64,000 bases of DNA, from the NCBI GenBank assembly GCA_023548195.1, contig JAJHZJ010000061.1, positions 3,339,853 through 3,403,852 on the forward strand. The letters are read 5' to 3'. Shown here piece after piece: positions 34,584-44,860 of this stretch. How positions within the stretch are numbered: the stretch's first letter is position 1; each line of letters opens with the position of its first letter. The notes below the pieces were generated by a model that saw only the letters and a program-made list of their open reading frames with translations, was not told where the DNA came from and did no database searches. Origin of the DNA: Bettongia penicillata ogilbyi. Its lineage: Eukaryota; Chordata; Mammalia; Diprotodontia; Potoroidae. The translations under genes were made by a program, and so were the position numbers.

Positions 34584-35684
34584 TCATTCTTGTGTTTGAA
34601 AGTCAAATTTTCTTTTCAGCTCTGGTCTTTTCATTAAGAATGCTTGAATGTCCTCTGTTTCATTGAAAGACCATATTTTCCCCTGAAGTATTATACTCAG
34701 TGTTGCTGGGTAGGTGATTCTTGGTCTGAGTCCTAGTTCCTTTGACTTCTGGAATATCCTATTCCACACCCTTCAATCCCTTAATGTAGAAGCTGCTAGA
34801 TCTTGAGTTATCCTGATTGTATTTCCATAATACTGGAATTGTTTCTTTCTAGCTGCTTGCAATATTTTCTCCTTGACCTAGGAATTCTGGAATTTGGCCA
34901 CAATGTTCTTAGGAGTTTCTCTTTTTGGATCTCTTTCAGGTGGTAATCGATGGATTCTTTCAATACTTATTTTGCCCTCTGGTTCTAGAATGTCAGGGCA
35001 GTTTTCCTTGATAATTTCATGGAAGATGATGTCTAGGCTCTTTTTTTGATCATGACTTTCAGGTAGTCCCATAATTTTTAAATTGTCTCTCCTGGATCTA
35101 TTTTCCAGGTCAGTTGTTTTTCCCATGAGATATTTCACATTCTCTTCCATTTTTTCATTCTTTTGGTTTTGTTTGGTGATTTCTTGGTTTCTCAGAAAGT
35201 CATTAGCCTCCATCTGTTCCATTCTAATTTTGAGAGAACTATTATCTTCAGTGAGCTTTTGAATCTCTTTTTCCATTTGGCTAATTCTGCTTTTGAAAGC
35301 ATTCTTCTCCTCATTGGCTTTTTGAACCTCTTTTGCCAATTGAGTTAGCCTATTTTTCAAGGTGTTATTTTCTTCAGCATTTTTTTGGGTCTCCTTTAGC
35401 AAGATATTGACCCATTTTTCATGCTTTTCTTGCATCTCTCTCATTTCTCTTCCCAGTTTTTCCTCCACCTGTCTAACTTGCTTTTCAAAATCCGTTTTGA
35501 GCTCTTCCAAGGCCTGAGCCCACCCGACTTCCCCCTGGGATGTCTGGGATACAGAGGCCCCAACCTCCATGTCTTTCCCTGATGGTAAGAATAGTTCCTC
35601 ATCATCAGAATTGAAAGGCGGGAACATCTGTACCCCCTCAAAGTAGCTCTCTATAGTCTTATTTTTCTTCCCTTTTCTGGGCAT
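34584..35684 (-). pseudogene. HAL1/L1 ORF1 protein, copy 1, with two nonsense codons
   Basis: This encodes an L1 ORF1p-type RNA-binding chaperone of about 366 codons. Residues about 60-180 form a long heptad coiled coil (many E/K/L/Q, NTLKNRL, SSLKIRMEQME). An RRM-like core follows with RRDNLKIMGLPES, then the C-terminal domain (RIHRLPPERDPK, NIVAKFQNS, TLRD, WNRIFQKSKELGL, RPELKRKF). The first stop follows NS at residue 268. The second is TGA after TLRD (34773-34775). Otherwise one frame spans the whole region. ATG at 35684 begins MPRKGKKNKT, as in copy 2. Confidence 0.85.
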
Positions 35685-35828
35685 TTTCCCAGCCAGTTAC
35701 TTGAATTCTGAGATTCCTGTCCACCCCCACCTAGATCCGCCCAGCTAGTGCTTCGGGTCTGAGATTCAAATGGGCTTTCCATGGCGGGCACGGCTGCTAT
35801 TCAATGTGAGGTTAAGTTCTGGTGCTAG

Positions 35829-35965
35829 GGTGGGGGCAGGGCCACCTCCCAGGCTCAGTTCCCTCAGGGGCTTTATGCAGAGACCTTTAGTAATGGAGCA
35901 GGTGGGGGCATGGCCGTCTCCCAGGCTCAGTTCCCTCAGGGGCTTTATGCAGAGACCTTAAGTAA
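35829..35965 (-). repeat. Tandem 72-bp units in the HAL1 5' UTR
   Basis: 'aggctcagttccctcagggg' starts at 35851 and again at 35923, giving a 72-bp period. Each unit carries 'ctttatgcagagacctt'. The arrangement recalls promoter monomers in some L1 families. Confidence 0.8.
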
Positions 35966-36369
35966 TGAAGATTCTGCCTGCTCCTGAAGTCCCGGGGCTG
36001 CTGCTGCTGCCTCTGCCGCTGCCTCCCGAGGGGGCCCAAGTCATGGAGATACCCCGCTCCCCTCTCGGCCAGCCCAGACGTCTCACTGACCTGTAGCGTC
36101 TGTGGGTGGAGGGACCTTCCTGGCCGCCGGAGATTCTGTCCCTGAAGCCTGCTTGGATCTGCTCCTCTGGGGCCGTGGCCAGGGCAGCACAGGGGTGGAC
36201 TCCTCTTTCCGGGGCGTGACAGACCCCTGGGACTGCTCTCCAGGGTTCTCTGGAACAGAAATCTTTTCCACTGTGTTTCTGCGCACCTTGTAGTGATCCA
36301 GAATTTGTGGGGAGTTCTTGCAGGGAATATATGGGCTGTGGAGCTAGCATACGTGAATCTTTCTACTCC

Positions 36370-36378
36370 GCCATCTTG
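36370..36378 (-). promoter_or_regulatory. YY1-type site at the HAL1 5' end, copy 1
   Basis: The minus strand reads CAAGATGGC within 'gccaagatggcggagtag', the classic YY1 core found at L1 5' ends. It lies within 30 bp of the element terminus. Confidence 0.7.
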
Positions 36379-36396
36379 GCTCCCCCCCCCCCCCCC

Positions 36397-36412
36397 AGAT
36401 TTAGTTAATTCT
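36397..36412 (+). repeat. TSD of HAL1 copy 1 (right)
   Basis: Exact copy of 33506-33521, separated from the YY1-type start by a run of 15 C (36382-36396). Confidence 0.9.
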
Positions 36413-36417
36413 TAGAA

Positions 36418-36510
36418 GACAAACCACAGAATCTAAATTCTGGAAACAACTTCAGAGAATATATTCTCCATGACTCATTTTTGAGATGAAGACACTAAAA
36501 TCCACAGAGG
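36418..36510 (-). repeat. THER1-like CORE-SINE fragment
   Basis: 'aatctaaattctggaaacaacttcagagaatatattc' then 'tttttgagatgaagacactaaaatccacagagg' resemble a reverse THER1. Confidence 0.5.
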
Positions 36511-37335
36511 TTACATATCATTATTTTTCCTTTTCCTTTTCCATTTTTTTGGGGGCAATATTTTGCCTCCTGGATATCTTTCTTTGTATTTGCCATTTTG
36601 CCAACTGCCGGCCTATTTTTGCTCATTTGGACATTTGGGCCTAGCAGTTAAAGCTCAAACCTCATTGTTCTGGGTTCCCAGAACCTTTCCATGTCTGATA
36701 CAGGTGTGGGTATGGTGCATCATATTTATTATTGCACCACTCTGATCCCTTTGGTGAATAACCTTGAACTTCACTCCTACCTCCACTAACATTAATTTAA
36801 TTTGTGGCTCACATCCACATTTATATTCTTTCCCCATGTTCTGGTTCTCTACCCCTTCTCCTTCCCCTTCTTTGATTTGACTCCCTGTACCCTATACCAC
36901 ATGGGTAAATTCAGGGAACATTGCATCATTTAAACAGGGAAAGCAAATAGGGATCTTTATTTTAATTTGTTTTTTTAGACTTTAGCATTTTCTTCTCTGA
37001 TATGAATTTTATAGACAAAACGGCTTTGTGAAAAATGGGGCAGTGTATTTTTTTTTTCATTCTCTTGTTCATTTTGCCAGATTAATGTGAAGGTTGCCAT
37101 GGATTGTTCAAGGAGAAACTGTTAAAAGCTGATTTGCATTAGTTGCTAGAGTTGAATAGGTGGGAGTTGAAATAGTCAGTCTGTTGTGATTCTTCCTGGG
37201 CTGCTGAGGCTGAAGGAAGGTTTCTTCTATGCATCAGTAGGATGATAAGCTAGTTGTGCTCTTGCATCAGATTTTCACCAGTTCCTTAAATAACTGAACA
37301 ATTTCTGCCATTTAATAAAATGCATTTTGAAAAAT
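36511..37335. other. Unique-looking sequence
   Basis: No repeat or exon recognised. Confidence 0.4.
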
Positions 37336-37339
37336 AAAA

Positions 37340-37595
37340 AGAGGCAAAATAGAGCAGTAGAAAGAGAGAGGGAGGGTCAGCCTTAGAGTCAAGAATATGG
37401 GTTCTAGTGCTGCCTCTGACAAAGCCTTGCTTTATGACTGGACAAGTCAGTTGACCTCTTAGTGCCCCAGGCAGCTCTCTAAACCTGGAAAGTACAAGGA
37501 AAGTGAAGATCTACATTAGTGGATGAAGTTTCTACACTGGGAGCTCCCTACACTGATAAAATCACTAGTCCAGACTTAAAAAAAAGTTAAAGAAA
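37340..37595 (+). repeat. CORE-SINE with 'caggcagctctctaa' tail variant
   Basis: A MIR-type head is followed by 'ccccaggcagctctctaaacctgg' and 'ctacactgggagctccctacactgataaaatcac'. A related copy lies at 54355-54520. Confidence 0.65.
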
Positions 37596-37599
37596 GTAA

Positions 37600-38126
37600 A
37601 GCAATGTAGCATGCATGTGATCTATCAAATGAAGTCTATCAGGCCTTGGAAAAGAAGGAGAAGGGAAGGGGCCACAGGCAGCCCCACAATAGCACTTGCC
37701 TAGTGTGTAATTTATTTATTGATGATTATTGTGGCATAAAATTTTAACATTTCATCTCAGGACCCACATATGGTTGGTTTACTGCAAAGTTACTTGTCTG
37801 ATTCTGGCCAGTCCTAACTAGGATGATGTTGAATGATGGTCAAAAAATTTTTCCCCATTTTTACCAAGTACAGTTTGACAATATAGATAGAATATTTAGA
37901 ACTGTTAGTTATTTTAGAGATAATGCCCTGTATTCAGTCTTAGAAATCTCATCTTAGGATAAGTTAATAGAATTGTTCTAACAGAACAGTGGCCAAGAAT
38001 AGGGAAAGAAGTCAATTTTAAGACACCAGGACACATGTACCACTCATGACTGAGAACCTTAGCACCTTAACTGCATGACGAAATTGACCTGGATATAATG
38101 TTGTAGTAATGAGTATTAAGTAGTAA
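37600..38126. other. Nothing recognised
   Basis: No clear repeat or coding sequence. Confidence 0.4.
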
Positions 38127-38290
38127 GTCAATCAACAAGGGTTTCCTAAATGCTTCCTGCAGTATATTTCAGGCACAGTATAAGGTTACAAAGGATAACA
38201 AGAATAAGAATATAAAACAAAAAATGAAAAAGTCCCTGACTTCAGGTTGTTTAGAGTCTGTGGAGGGGAAGGAGAGAGACACTTCACTTA
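38127..38290 (-). repeat. L2 LINE 3' end (antisense)
   Basis: 'caatcaacaagggtttcctaaatgc...caggcacagtataagg...aaagtccctgacttcaggttg' is the reverse L2 terminus. Confidence 0.65.
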
Positions 38291-38379
38291 ATTTATCATC
38301 TCGCATGGCAGGCACATAGAAAAACTAGTGGAGGGATGGAAAAAATTTGCTACAATATATGTCTACAGTTGGTGAGAAG

Positions 38380-38575
38380 GGTATGTGGTATAGGGAACAA
38401 GGCACTGGACTTGGAGTAAGGAGACCGGGGTTCAGAACCTGGTTTAGACTCTTCTATCTTGGGGACTCTGGGCAAGTCACTTAACCTCTCCATCTCAGTG
38501 GTCTCTTCTGTAAAATAAGAGTTGGAGTTGATGGCCTCTAAAATTCTTTCTTTCTCTAAATCTCTGACTTATGAT
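38380..38575 (+). repeat. THER1-like CORE-SINE
   Basis: Head and core ('ggcactggacttggagtaagg', 'ctgggcaagtcacttaacctctcc', 'ttctgtaaaataagagttggagttgatggcctctaaaattc') with the THER-type tail. Confidence 0.8.
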
Positions 38576-39384
38576 ACTTTGCCCCAGGGTATTCTGTTAG
38601 CAGTGATTATTCTGGGAAGCATCATGGTGCATTCAAAGATAACAGAATTCCATCCAGATTAGAATTCATTTTGAGATTCTATTACCCTAATTTTCTCAAG
38701 AAAACTGATTGCTGCGTATCACTTCATGATTGCTTTTCTTTAGCCCTAACTTTCTTTTACAAAGTCTATCTGGTGACGAGTTAAAGCTTTCTTTAAAAAA
38801 AAATTCTGGAGTGATAGTATTAAATCTATTTGTTCTTTATGTTTACTCTTGTCTGTTAAAATAGCTAGGTGATGGAAAAACAAACTTAAGTCTGTGCTTC
38901 CGCTGATTAAACCCCTCAAGAGGAAACAGAGCACTGCCTATTTGTATCTGCCCCAGGGAATAACTGAACATGATGGAGTAGAGGATGTGAATGGCTTGCT
39001 CTTGACCTGACACAACAGGTTTTGTATAATGTGAGCTGGTGTCTCAGGGGCTCCTGACTTGCCCTGTTTTATAAATCTAGGTCTAAGACTATTTACAACC
39101 GAGTGACTTTGGTGTCTTGAAAGGTTTTACTTTTCTTCTACTTTAGCATTATCAGTTTTATGGACATTGATTTCTGCTGGTCTAAGGAAGGACTTGGACT
39201 GAGTGGTGACAAAGGTACCCTGTAGCTTTGCATCTTTTAGACACCGAGTAATTTTTTTCTCCTTCATTCCTTTGTTTCAAGAAATTCTTGCTTCAGATAC
39301 TTCACTTGCAGCATCTACTAAATAAATCAGCTTGAAAGAGTAGAGCTTTAATGCTTATTCATATCAGCAGAATGCAAAGTGGGA
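38576..39384. other. Unique-looking sequence
   Basis: No repeat or gene recognised in about 800 bp. Confidence 0.4.
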
Positions 39385-39545
39385 TATATCAGAGATTTAG
39401 AGTAGGAAGAGCCCTTAGGAACTATGTAGTTAAATTTCTTAATTTTACAGATTGGGATAGTAGACTAATGTCAGTTTCCCAATCTGTAAAATGGTTACAT
39501 AACTCATAAGTGTCAAAGACAGATCTTCCTGCCTCCCATTCTGCC
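39385..39545 (-). repeat. THER1-like CORE-SINE
   Basis: Reverse unit 'gagtaggaagagcccttaggaactatgtagttaaatttc', with 'attttacagattggg' and its inverted partner 'cccaatctgtaaaat' about 25 bp apart. Confidence 0.6.
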
Positions 39546-39899
39546 ACTTTAACCCCTGCCCTATGCTATTTCTTTTGAGTTGTTTCTTTATGTTTCCAAA
39601 CTTGACCCTATCTAATAATTACCAAGGGGTGCAGAAGATTTGGGAGCCTCAAATTTTCCAGGACTGTAGCTTCCTTCAAAGCAATTGTAGCTATTACCTT
39701 GTCATTTTGTATTTTTCACTTTTCATCTTCAAAGGAGTTGCAGAGGACAATATTTCATAAGAGATAGTAAGTTATCATATCTGTGAAGTATATGAAGTAA
39801 ACATAAATATTTTGTGATTTATCATTCTGTAGATATTCTATAGGATATTTTCTGTAGTGGAATTCCCTCTACCAATTCAGATATGCAGCCCTCAGTCTG

Positions 39900-40025
39900 T
39901 CATTTATAGTCTTAACTAAGAGTTACCTAGGGATTTGTAAAGGGATTTGCCTAGGCTCACACAATAGGAAGCAGCACTTGAACTCAGGTTTTCCCAACTG
40001 GCTGGACCATTATTAATTGTACCAC
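39900..40025 (-). repeat. CORE-SINE fragment
   Basis: 'gatttgcctaggctcacacaataggaagcagcacttgaactcagg' is the reverse of a MIR-type core. Confidence 0.6.
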
Positions 40026-40039
40026 AGTGTTTCTATTTA

Positions 40040-40870
40040 ACTTTTCTTTCCCGCCCTTGCCAAGATGGTATGCAATCTTATATAGGTTCTACACATACAT
40101 TCTTATGAAACACATTTTCATAATAGTCATGTTGCATAGAAAAATTAATATGAATGGGAGAAACCATAAGAAAAACCAGGCTGAAACAAAACATAACAAA
40201 AGAGAAAATAGTCTATTTCATTCTGCATTTTGACTCCAGAGTTCTTTCTCTGGATATGGATGGCATTTTGCATCAGGAGTCCTTTGGAAATATTTTAGGT
40301 CCCTGCATTGCTGTGAAGGGCTAAATTTATCAGATACAGTCTCCACTTACTGTGGCTCTTACTGTATATAATGTTCTCCTGGTTCTGCTCACTTCACTCA
40401 GCATCAGTTCATATAAATCTTTCCAGGTTTTTCTGAAGTCCTCCTGATTGTCATTTCTCATAACACAATAGGATTCCATTACATTCATATATTACAACGT
40501 GGTCAGCCATTCCCCAACTGATGGACATCCTCTTGATTTCCAGTTTTTGACCACCATAAAAAGAACCGTTGTAAATATTTTCATACATGTGGGTATTACC
40601 ACTGTGGTATTGCTGGGTTAAAGGGTATGTACATTTTTATAGCCCTTTGAGTATGGTTCCAAAATTGCTCTCCGGAATGGTTAGATTAGCTCACAGCTCA
40701 CAGCTCTGCCAACAATGAATTAGTGTTCCAGCTCTGCCACATCTTCAACATGTATCATTTTCCTGTTTTGTCATGTTAGCCAATCTGATGTAGTACTTCA
40801 GAGTTGTTTTGATTTGCATCTCTCTAATCAACACTGATTTTATTCACAACCATTTCTCATTTGAACTTCT
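40040..40870 (-). repeat. L1 3' UTR and ORF2 tail, 5'-truncated
   Basis: Antisense L1 wording: 'ttctcctggttctgctcacttcactcagcatcagttc', 'cagccattccccaactgatgg', 'tattgctgggttaaaggg', 'ttgctctccggaatgg', 'ttgatttgcatctctctaatc'. These follow the L1 ORF2 C-terminus and 3' UTR. Confidence 0.8.
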
Positions 40871-41320
40871 CAATGCCCCTCCTTCAAAAAGACATATCAG
40901 ATTCCTTTCTTATTCAGCAAAGGTATAGTTCTCAACTCCTTTCTTCATTTCTCCTAATACTCCAAATATGAGGGAAGGAATGCCATTTATAAAATCCTAC
41001 CCTGTAATAATTATTCTAGAGGTGGTATTTGAAGTCAAGTCTCCATGATGTCCAAGTTAAAGCATTATCAATTTCCTCTTCAAAAGCCTACAAATTTTAT
41101 CAGAACAAACATGAAACAACAAACTCACCAAGCTTTGTATAGAAAAATGATACAGTTCATCCACCACAAGGACTGTGTTTACTTTGCATCATGTTTCCCA
41201 TGTCAGTGATGGGTTTGCATAGATCTATTCATACTCCCTTCTTCTGTCCCCTTGTAGCCACTGGCACAATTAGTTGTGAGACAGGTAATCAAGGTTTCAA
41301 TGGCAAGATGTAGTCTGAAG
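40871..41320. other. Nothing recognised
   Basis: No clear repeat or exon. Confidence 0.4.
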
Positions 41321-41325
41321 ACAGT

Positions 41326-41339
41326 GATGCTAATTAACT
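41326..41339 (+). repeat. TSD of HAL1 copy 2 (left)
   Basis: GATGCTAATTAACT matches 44218-44231 at 13 of 14 positions (A/G difference). Confidence 0.75.
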
Positions 41340-42384
41340 TTTTTTTTAAAAAAAAATTTATTTATTTATTTAACTTTTTACATTTGTTTTCACAAAATTT
41401 TGGGTTCCAAATTTTCTCCCCTTTTATCCCTTCCCCCACCCCAATACACCAAGCAATCTAATTTTCCCTGTCTCCAATCTGCCCTCTCTTCTGTCATCCC
41501 TCCCTTCTCTTGTCCCCATCTTCTCTTTTCTCCTGTAGGGCCAGATGACTTTCTATTCCTCATTAACTGTATGTCTTCTTTCCTAGTAGCAACAACAATA
41601 CTAAACAGTTGTTCCTAAACTTTGAGTTCCAAATTCTCCCCATCCTCCCTCCCCACCCATTCCCTTTGGGAAGGCAGGCAGTTCAATATAGGCCATATCT
41701 GTGTAGTTTGGCAAGTGACTTCCATGATAGTCGTGTTGTGTAAGACTAACTGAATTACCCTCCATCCTATCCTGCCCCTCATTATTTCTCTTCTGTCTTT
41801 TGATCCTGTCCCTTCCCGAGTGTTGACTTCAAATTGCTCCCTCTTCCCTTTGCCCTCCCTTCCATCATCCCCCCCCCTTGCTTATCTCCTTCTCCCCCAC
41901 TTTCCTATACTGTAAGATAGGTTTTCATACCAAAATGAGTGTGCATTTTATTCCTTCCTTTAGTCAAATGTGATGAGGGTAAACTTGTTGTTTTTTTTTT
42001 CTCAGCTCTCCTCTTTTTCCCTCCACTAAAAAGTCTCCTGCTTGCCTCTTGAATGAGATATAATTTACCCCATTCCATTTCACCCTCTTTCCTCCCACTA
42101 CATTTCTCTCTCACCATTTACCTTAATTTCTTTTAAGATGTAGTCCCATCCTATTCAATTCACTCTGTGCTCTCTGTCTCTGTATGTGCGTACATGTGTG
42201 TATGTGTATGTGTGTGCATGCGTGTACATGTGTGTGTGGTCCCACCAACTACCCAGATACTGAAAAGTTTTAAGAGTTACAAATATTGTCTTTCCATGTA
42301 GGAATGTAAACAGTTCACTTATGGTAAGTCCCTTAAGACTTCTCTTTGCTGTTTACTTTTTCATGCTTCTTCTCATTCTTGTGT

Positions 42385-43474
42385 TTAAAAGTCAAATTTT
42401 CTTTTCAGCTCTGGTCTTTTCATCAAGAATGTTTGAGAGTCCTCTGCTTCATTAAAAGACCATATTTTCCCTTGAAGTATTATACTCAGTTTTGCTGGGT
42501 AGGTGATTCTTGGTTTGAGTCCTAGTTCCTTTGCCTTCTGGAATATCCTATTCCATGCCCTTCAATCCCTTAATGTAGAAGCTGCTAGATCTTGAGTTAT
42601 CCTGATTTTATTTCCACGATACTGGAATTGTTTCTTTCTAGCTGCTTGTAAGATTTTCTCCTTGACCTGGGAGTTCTGGAATTTGGCCACAATGTTCCAA
42701 GGAGTTTCTCTTTTTGGATCTCTTTCAGGCAGTGATTGATGGATTCTTTCAATACTTATTTTTCCCTCTGGTTCTAGAATCTCAGGGCAGTTTTCCTCGA
42801 TAATTTCATGGAAGATGATATCTAGGTTCTTTTTTTGATCATGACTTTCAGGTAGTCCCATAATTTTTAAATTGTCTCTCCTGGATCTATTTTCCAGGTC
42901 AGTTGTTTTTCCCATGAGATATTTCACATTCTCTTCCATTTTTTCATTCTTTTGGTTTTGTTTGGTGATTTCTTGGTTTCTCAGAAAGTCATTAGACTCC
43001 ATCTGTTCCATTCTAATTTTGAGAGAACTATTATCTTCAGTGAGCTTTTGAATCTCTTTTTCCATTTGGCTAATTCTGCTTTTGAAAGCATTCTTCTCCT
43101 CATTGGCTTTTTTCACCTCTTTTTGCCAATTGAGTTAGCCTATTTTTCAAGGTGTTATTTTCTTCAGCATTTTTTTGGGTCTCCTTTAGCAAGGTATTGA
43201 GCCGTTTTTCATACTTTTCTTGCATGTCTCTCATTTCTCTTCCCAGTTTTTCCTCCACCTGTCTAACTTGCTTTTCAAAATCCTTTTTGAGCTCTTCCAA
43301 GGCCTGAGCCCACCTGACATCCCCCTGGGATGTCTGGGATACCAAGACCCCGTCCTCCACGTCTTTCCCTGATGGCAAGAATATGTCCGCGTCATCAGAT
43401 CCAAAAGTCAGGATCATTTGCATCTGTTCAAAAAAACTCTCTATAGTCTTATTTTTCTTCCCTTTTCTAGGCAT
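42385..43474 (-). pseudogene. HAL1/L1 ORF1 protein, copy 2, frameshifted
   Basis: Same protein type as copy 1: MPRKGKKNKT start, coiled coil, RRM-like core with RRDNLKIMGLPES, C-terminal domain. A one-base expansion of a T run near 43120 (five T against four in copy 1) shifts the frame after NTLKNRLTQLAK. The second half (43116-42562) is then open to TLRD-stop (TGA, 42562-42564), the same stop as in copy 1. Beyond it the frame continues to TAA at 42385-42387, slightly earlier than in copy 1. Confidence 0.85.
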
Positions 43475-43619
43475 TTTCCCAGCCAGTTACTTGAATTCTG
43501 AGATTCCTGTCCAACCCCACCTAGATCTGCCCAGCTAGTGCTTCGGGTCTCAGATTCAAATGGGCTTTCCGGGGCAGGCGCGGCTGCTATTCAATGTGAG
43601 CTTTAGTTCTGGTGCTGGG

Positions 43620-43755
43620 GTGGGGGCAGGGCCACCTCCCAGGCTCAGTTCCCTCAGGGGCTTTATGCAGAGACCTTCAGAAATGGAGCGGGTGGGTCAG
43701 GGCCATCTCCCAGGCTCAGCTCCTTCAGGTGGTTTATGCAGAGACTTTCAGTAAT
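43620..43755 (-). repeat. Tandem 71-bp units in the HAL1 5' UTR, copy 2
   Basis: 'aggctcag' starts at 43641 and 43712, with the same unit sequence as in copy 1. The duplication therefore predates both insertions. Confidence 0.75.
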
Positions 43756-44204
43756 GAAGATCCTGCCTGCTGCTGGGGGAGTTCTGGGCCACCGCGGCCG
43801 CGCGGCCGCGCAGCCGCTGCCTGGGCCGCCACCCCACCTCTGCCTCCGCCACTTCCTCCCAAGGGGGCCCGAGCCCCGGAGACACCCCGCTCCCCTTGGT
43901 CAGCCCAGGGGTGTCTCTTACTGACCTGTAGAGTCTGTGGGCGGAGGGACCTTCCAGGCCGCCGGAGGTTCCATCCCTGAAGCCTGCTCAGATCAGCTTC
44001 TCGGGGCCGCGGCCAGGGCAGCGCTGGGGTGGGCTCTGCTTTCCGGGGTGCAATGGACCGTGGGGACCACTCTCCAGTGCTCTCTGGAATGGAAATCTCT
44101 TCCACTGTGTTTCTGCACACCCTGCAGAACTTCTGGGGAGCTCTTCTTACATTAAATCTATGGGCTGTGGGTTCGGAGCTTGCCTATGTGCGTCTTTCTA
44201 CTCC

Positions 44205-44213
44205 GCCATCTTG
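44205..44213 (-). promoter_or_regulatory. YY1-type site at the HAL1 5' end, copy 2
   Basis: The minus strand reads CAAGATGGC within 'ggtcaagatggcggag', 4 bp from the element's end, as in copy 1. Confidence 0.7.
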
Positions 44214-44217
44214 ACCA

Positions 44218-44231
44218 GATGCTAATTGACT
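44218..44231 (+). repeat. TSD of HAL1 copy 2 (right)
   Basis: GATGCTAATTGACT, 13 of 14 identical to 41326-41339. Confidence 0.75.
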
Positions 44232-44399
44232 CTTAAAGGTAAATTGGACTCATGACTTTTGATTTCCAATTGGCTCCTTCTAATCAATAAGATGGAAGAA
44301 AATCTCTGAGGCAGTCACCCAGTATAAATGTAGATTATTGCTGGATAATGGCTGCCTCTTAGGTGTGACAGGGACTGAAACTCATTTAAAGAAATTAAA

Positions 44400-44860
44400 T
44401 TTAATTTTTTTCAATGAATGATTTCTCTCCTTCAACTATTGGGCAAAATAAATTCCCACATTGTCTAAAAACTATCTTACTCATTCTATACCCTGAATCC
44501 CTCACTTTTCTGTCAAGACATGAAGCATGCTTCAATATCAATTCTCTGAAATCATGGCTTTTCGTTTCATTGATCAGAGTTCTTGTGTCTTTCAAAGTTG
44601 TTTATTTTTATTTTGTTATTATTGTACAAATTATTTTCTGGCTTCTTACTTCACTCTGCATTAACACCTACAAGTCTTCCCAGGTTTTGATGAAATTGTT
44701 CCTTTCATCATTTCTTATAATTTCTTAATATTCCTTATATCCACACACCATTATTTTTTCAGTCATTCCCCAAATGATAGGAACTTCCTTAATTTCTAGG
44801 TCTTCACTCTTATGAGAAAGAGCTGCTGTAAATATTATTATACACATGAGTCCTTCCCCC
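44400..44860 (-). repeat. L1 3' UTR fragment (part 1)
   Basis: 'cattgatcagagttcttgtgtctttcaaagttg', 'cttcactctgcattaacacctacaagtcttcccagg', 'agtcattccccaaatgatagg', 'gagaaagagctgctgtaaat' are antisense L1 3' UTR text. The element resumes at about 45690. Confidence 0.7.

Larger units (their letters stand above)
33522..36396 (-). mobile_element. HAL1 (half-L1) retrotransposon, full length, copy 1
   Basis: This 2875-bp minus-strand element runs from a G-run and YY1-type start (36370-36396), through a GC-rich 5' UTR with two 72-bp tandem units (about 35829-35965), then ORF1 (35684-34584), then about 1.06 kb of 3' UTR with a GT/CA microsatellite and purine-rich G runs, to an A-rich 3' end. There is no ORF2 and no space for one. 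Copy 2 at 41340 has the same architecture. L1 proteins from elsewhere would be needed for mobility. A perfect 16-bp TSD shows it is a complete insertion. Confidence 0.85.
41340..44217 (-). mobile_element. HAL1 (half-L1) retrotransposon, full length, copy 2
   Basis: This 2878-bp element is colinear with copy 1 over its whole length: YY1-type start (44205-44213), GC-rich 5' UTR with two roughly 71-bp tandem units (43620-43755), ORF1 (43474-42385), and 1.04 kb 3' UTR with a GT microsatellite (42180-42237) and purine-rich tract, then an A-rich end. ORF2 is absent. 14-bp TSDs with one mismatch flank it. Its 5' UTR contains a very GC-rich patch with an 18-bp palindrome at 43793-43810. Confidence 0.85.

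Noticed and set aside
34878..35684. 268-codon ORF as a host gene
   Set aside because: It is L1-type ORF1 (coiled coil plus RRDNLKIMGLPES) inside a TSD-flanked element and recurs in copy 2.
35829..35965. CRISPR-like direct repeats
   Set aside because: There are only two abutting 72-bp units without spacers, inside a retrotransposon 5' UTR of a eukaryote.
43600..44200. CpG island promoter of a host gene
   Set aside because: It is the 5' UTR of HAL1 copy 2, bounded by the YY1-type start and TSD.
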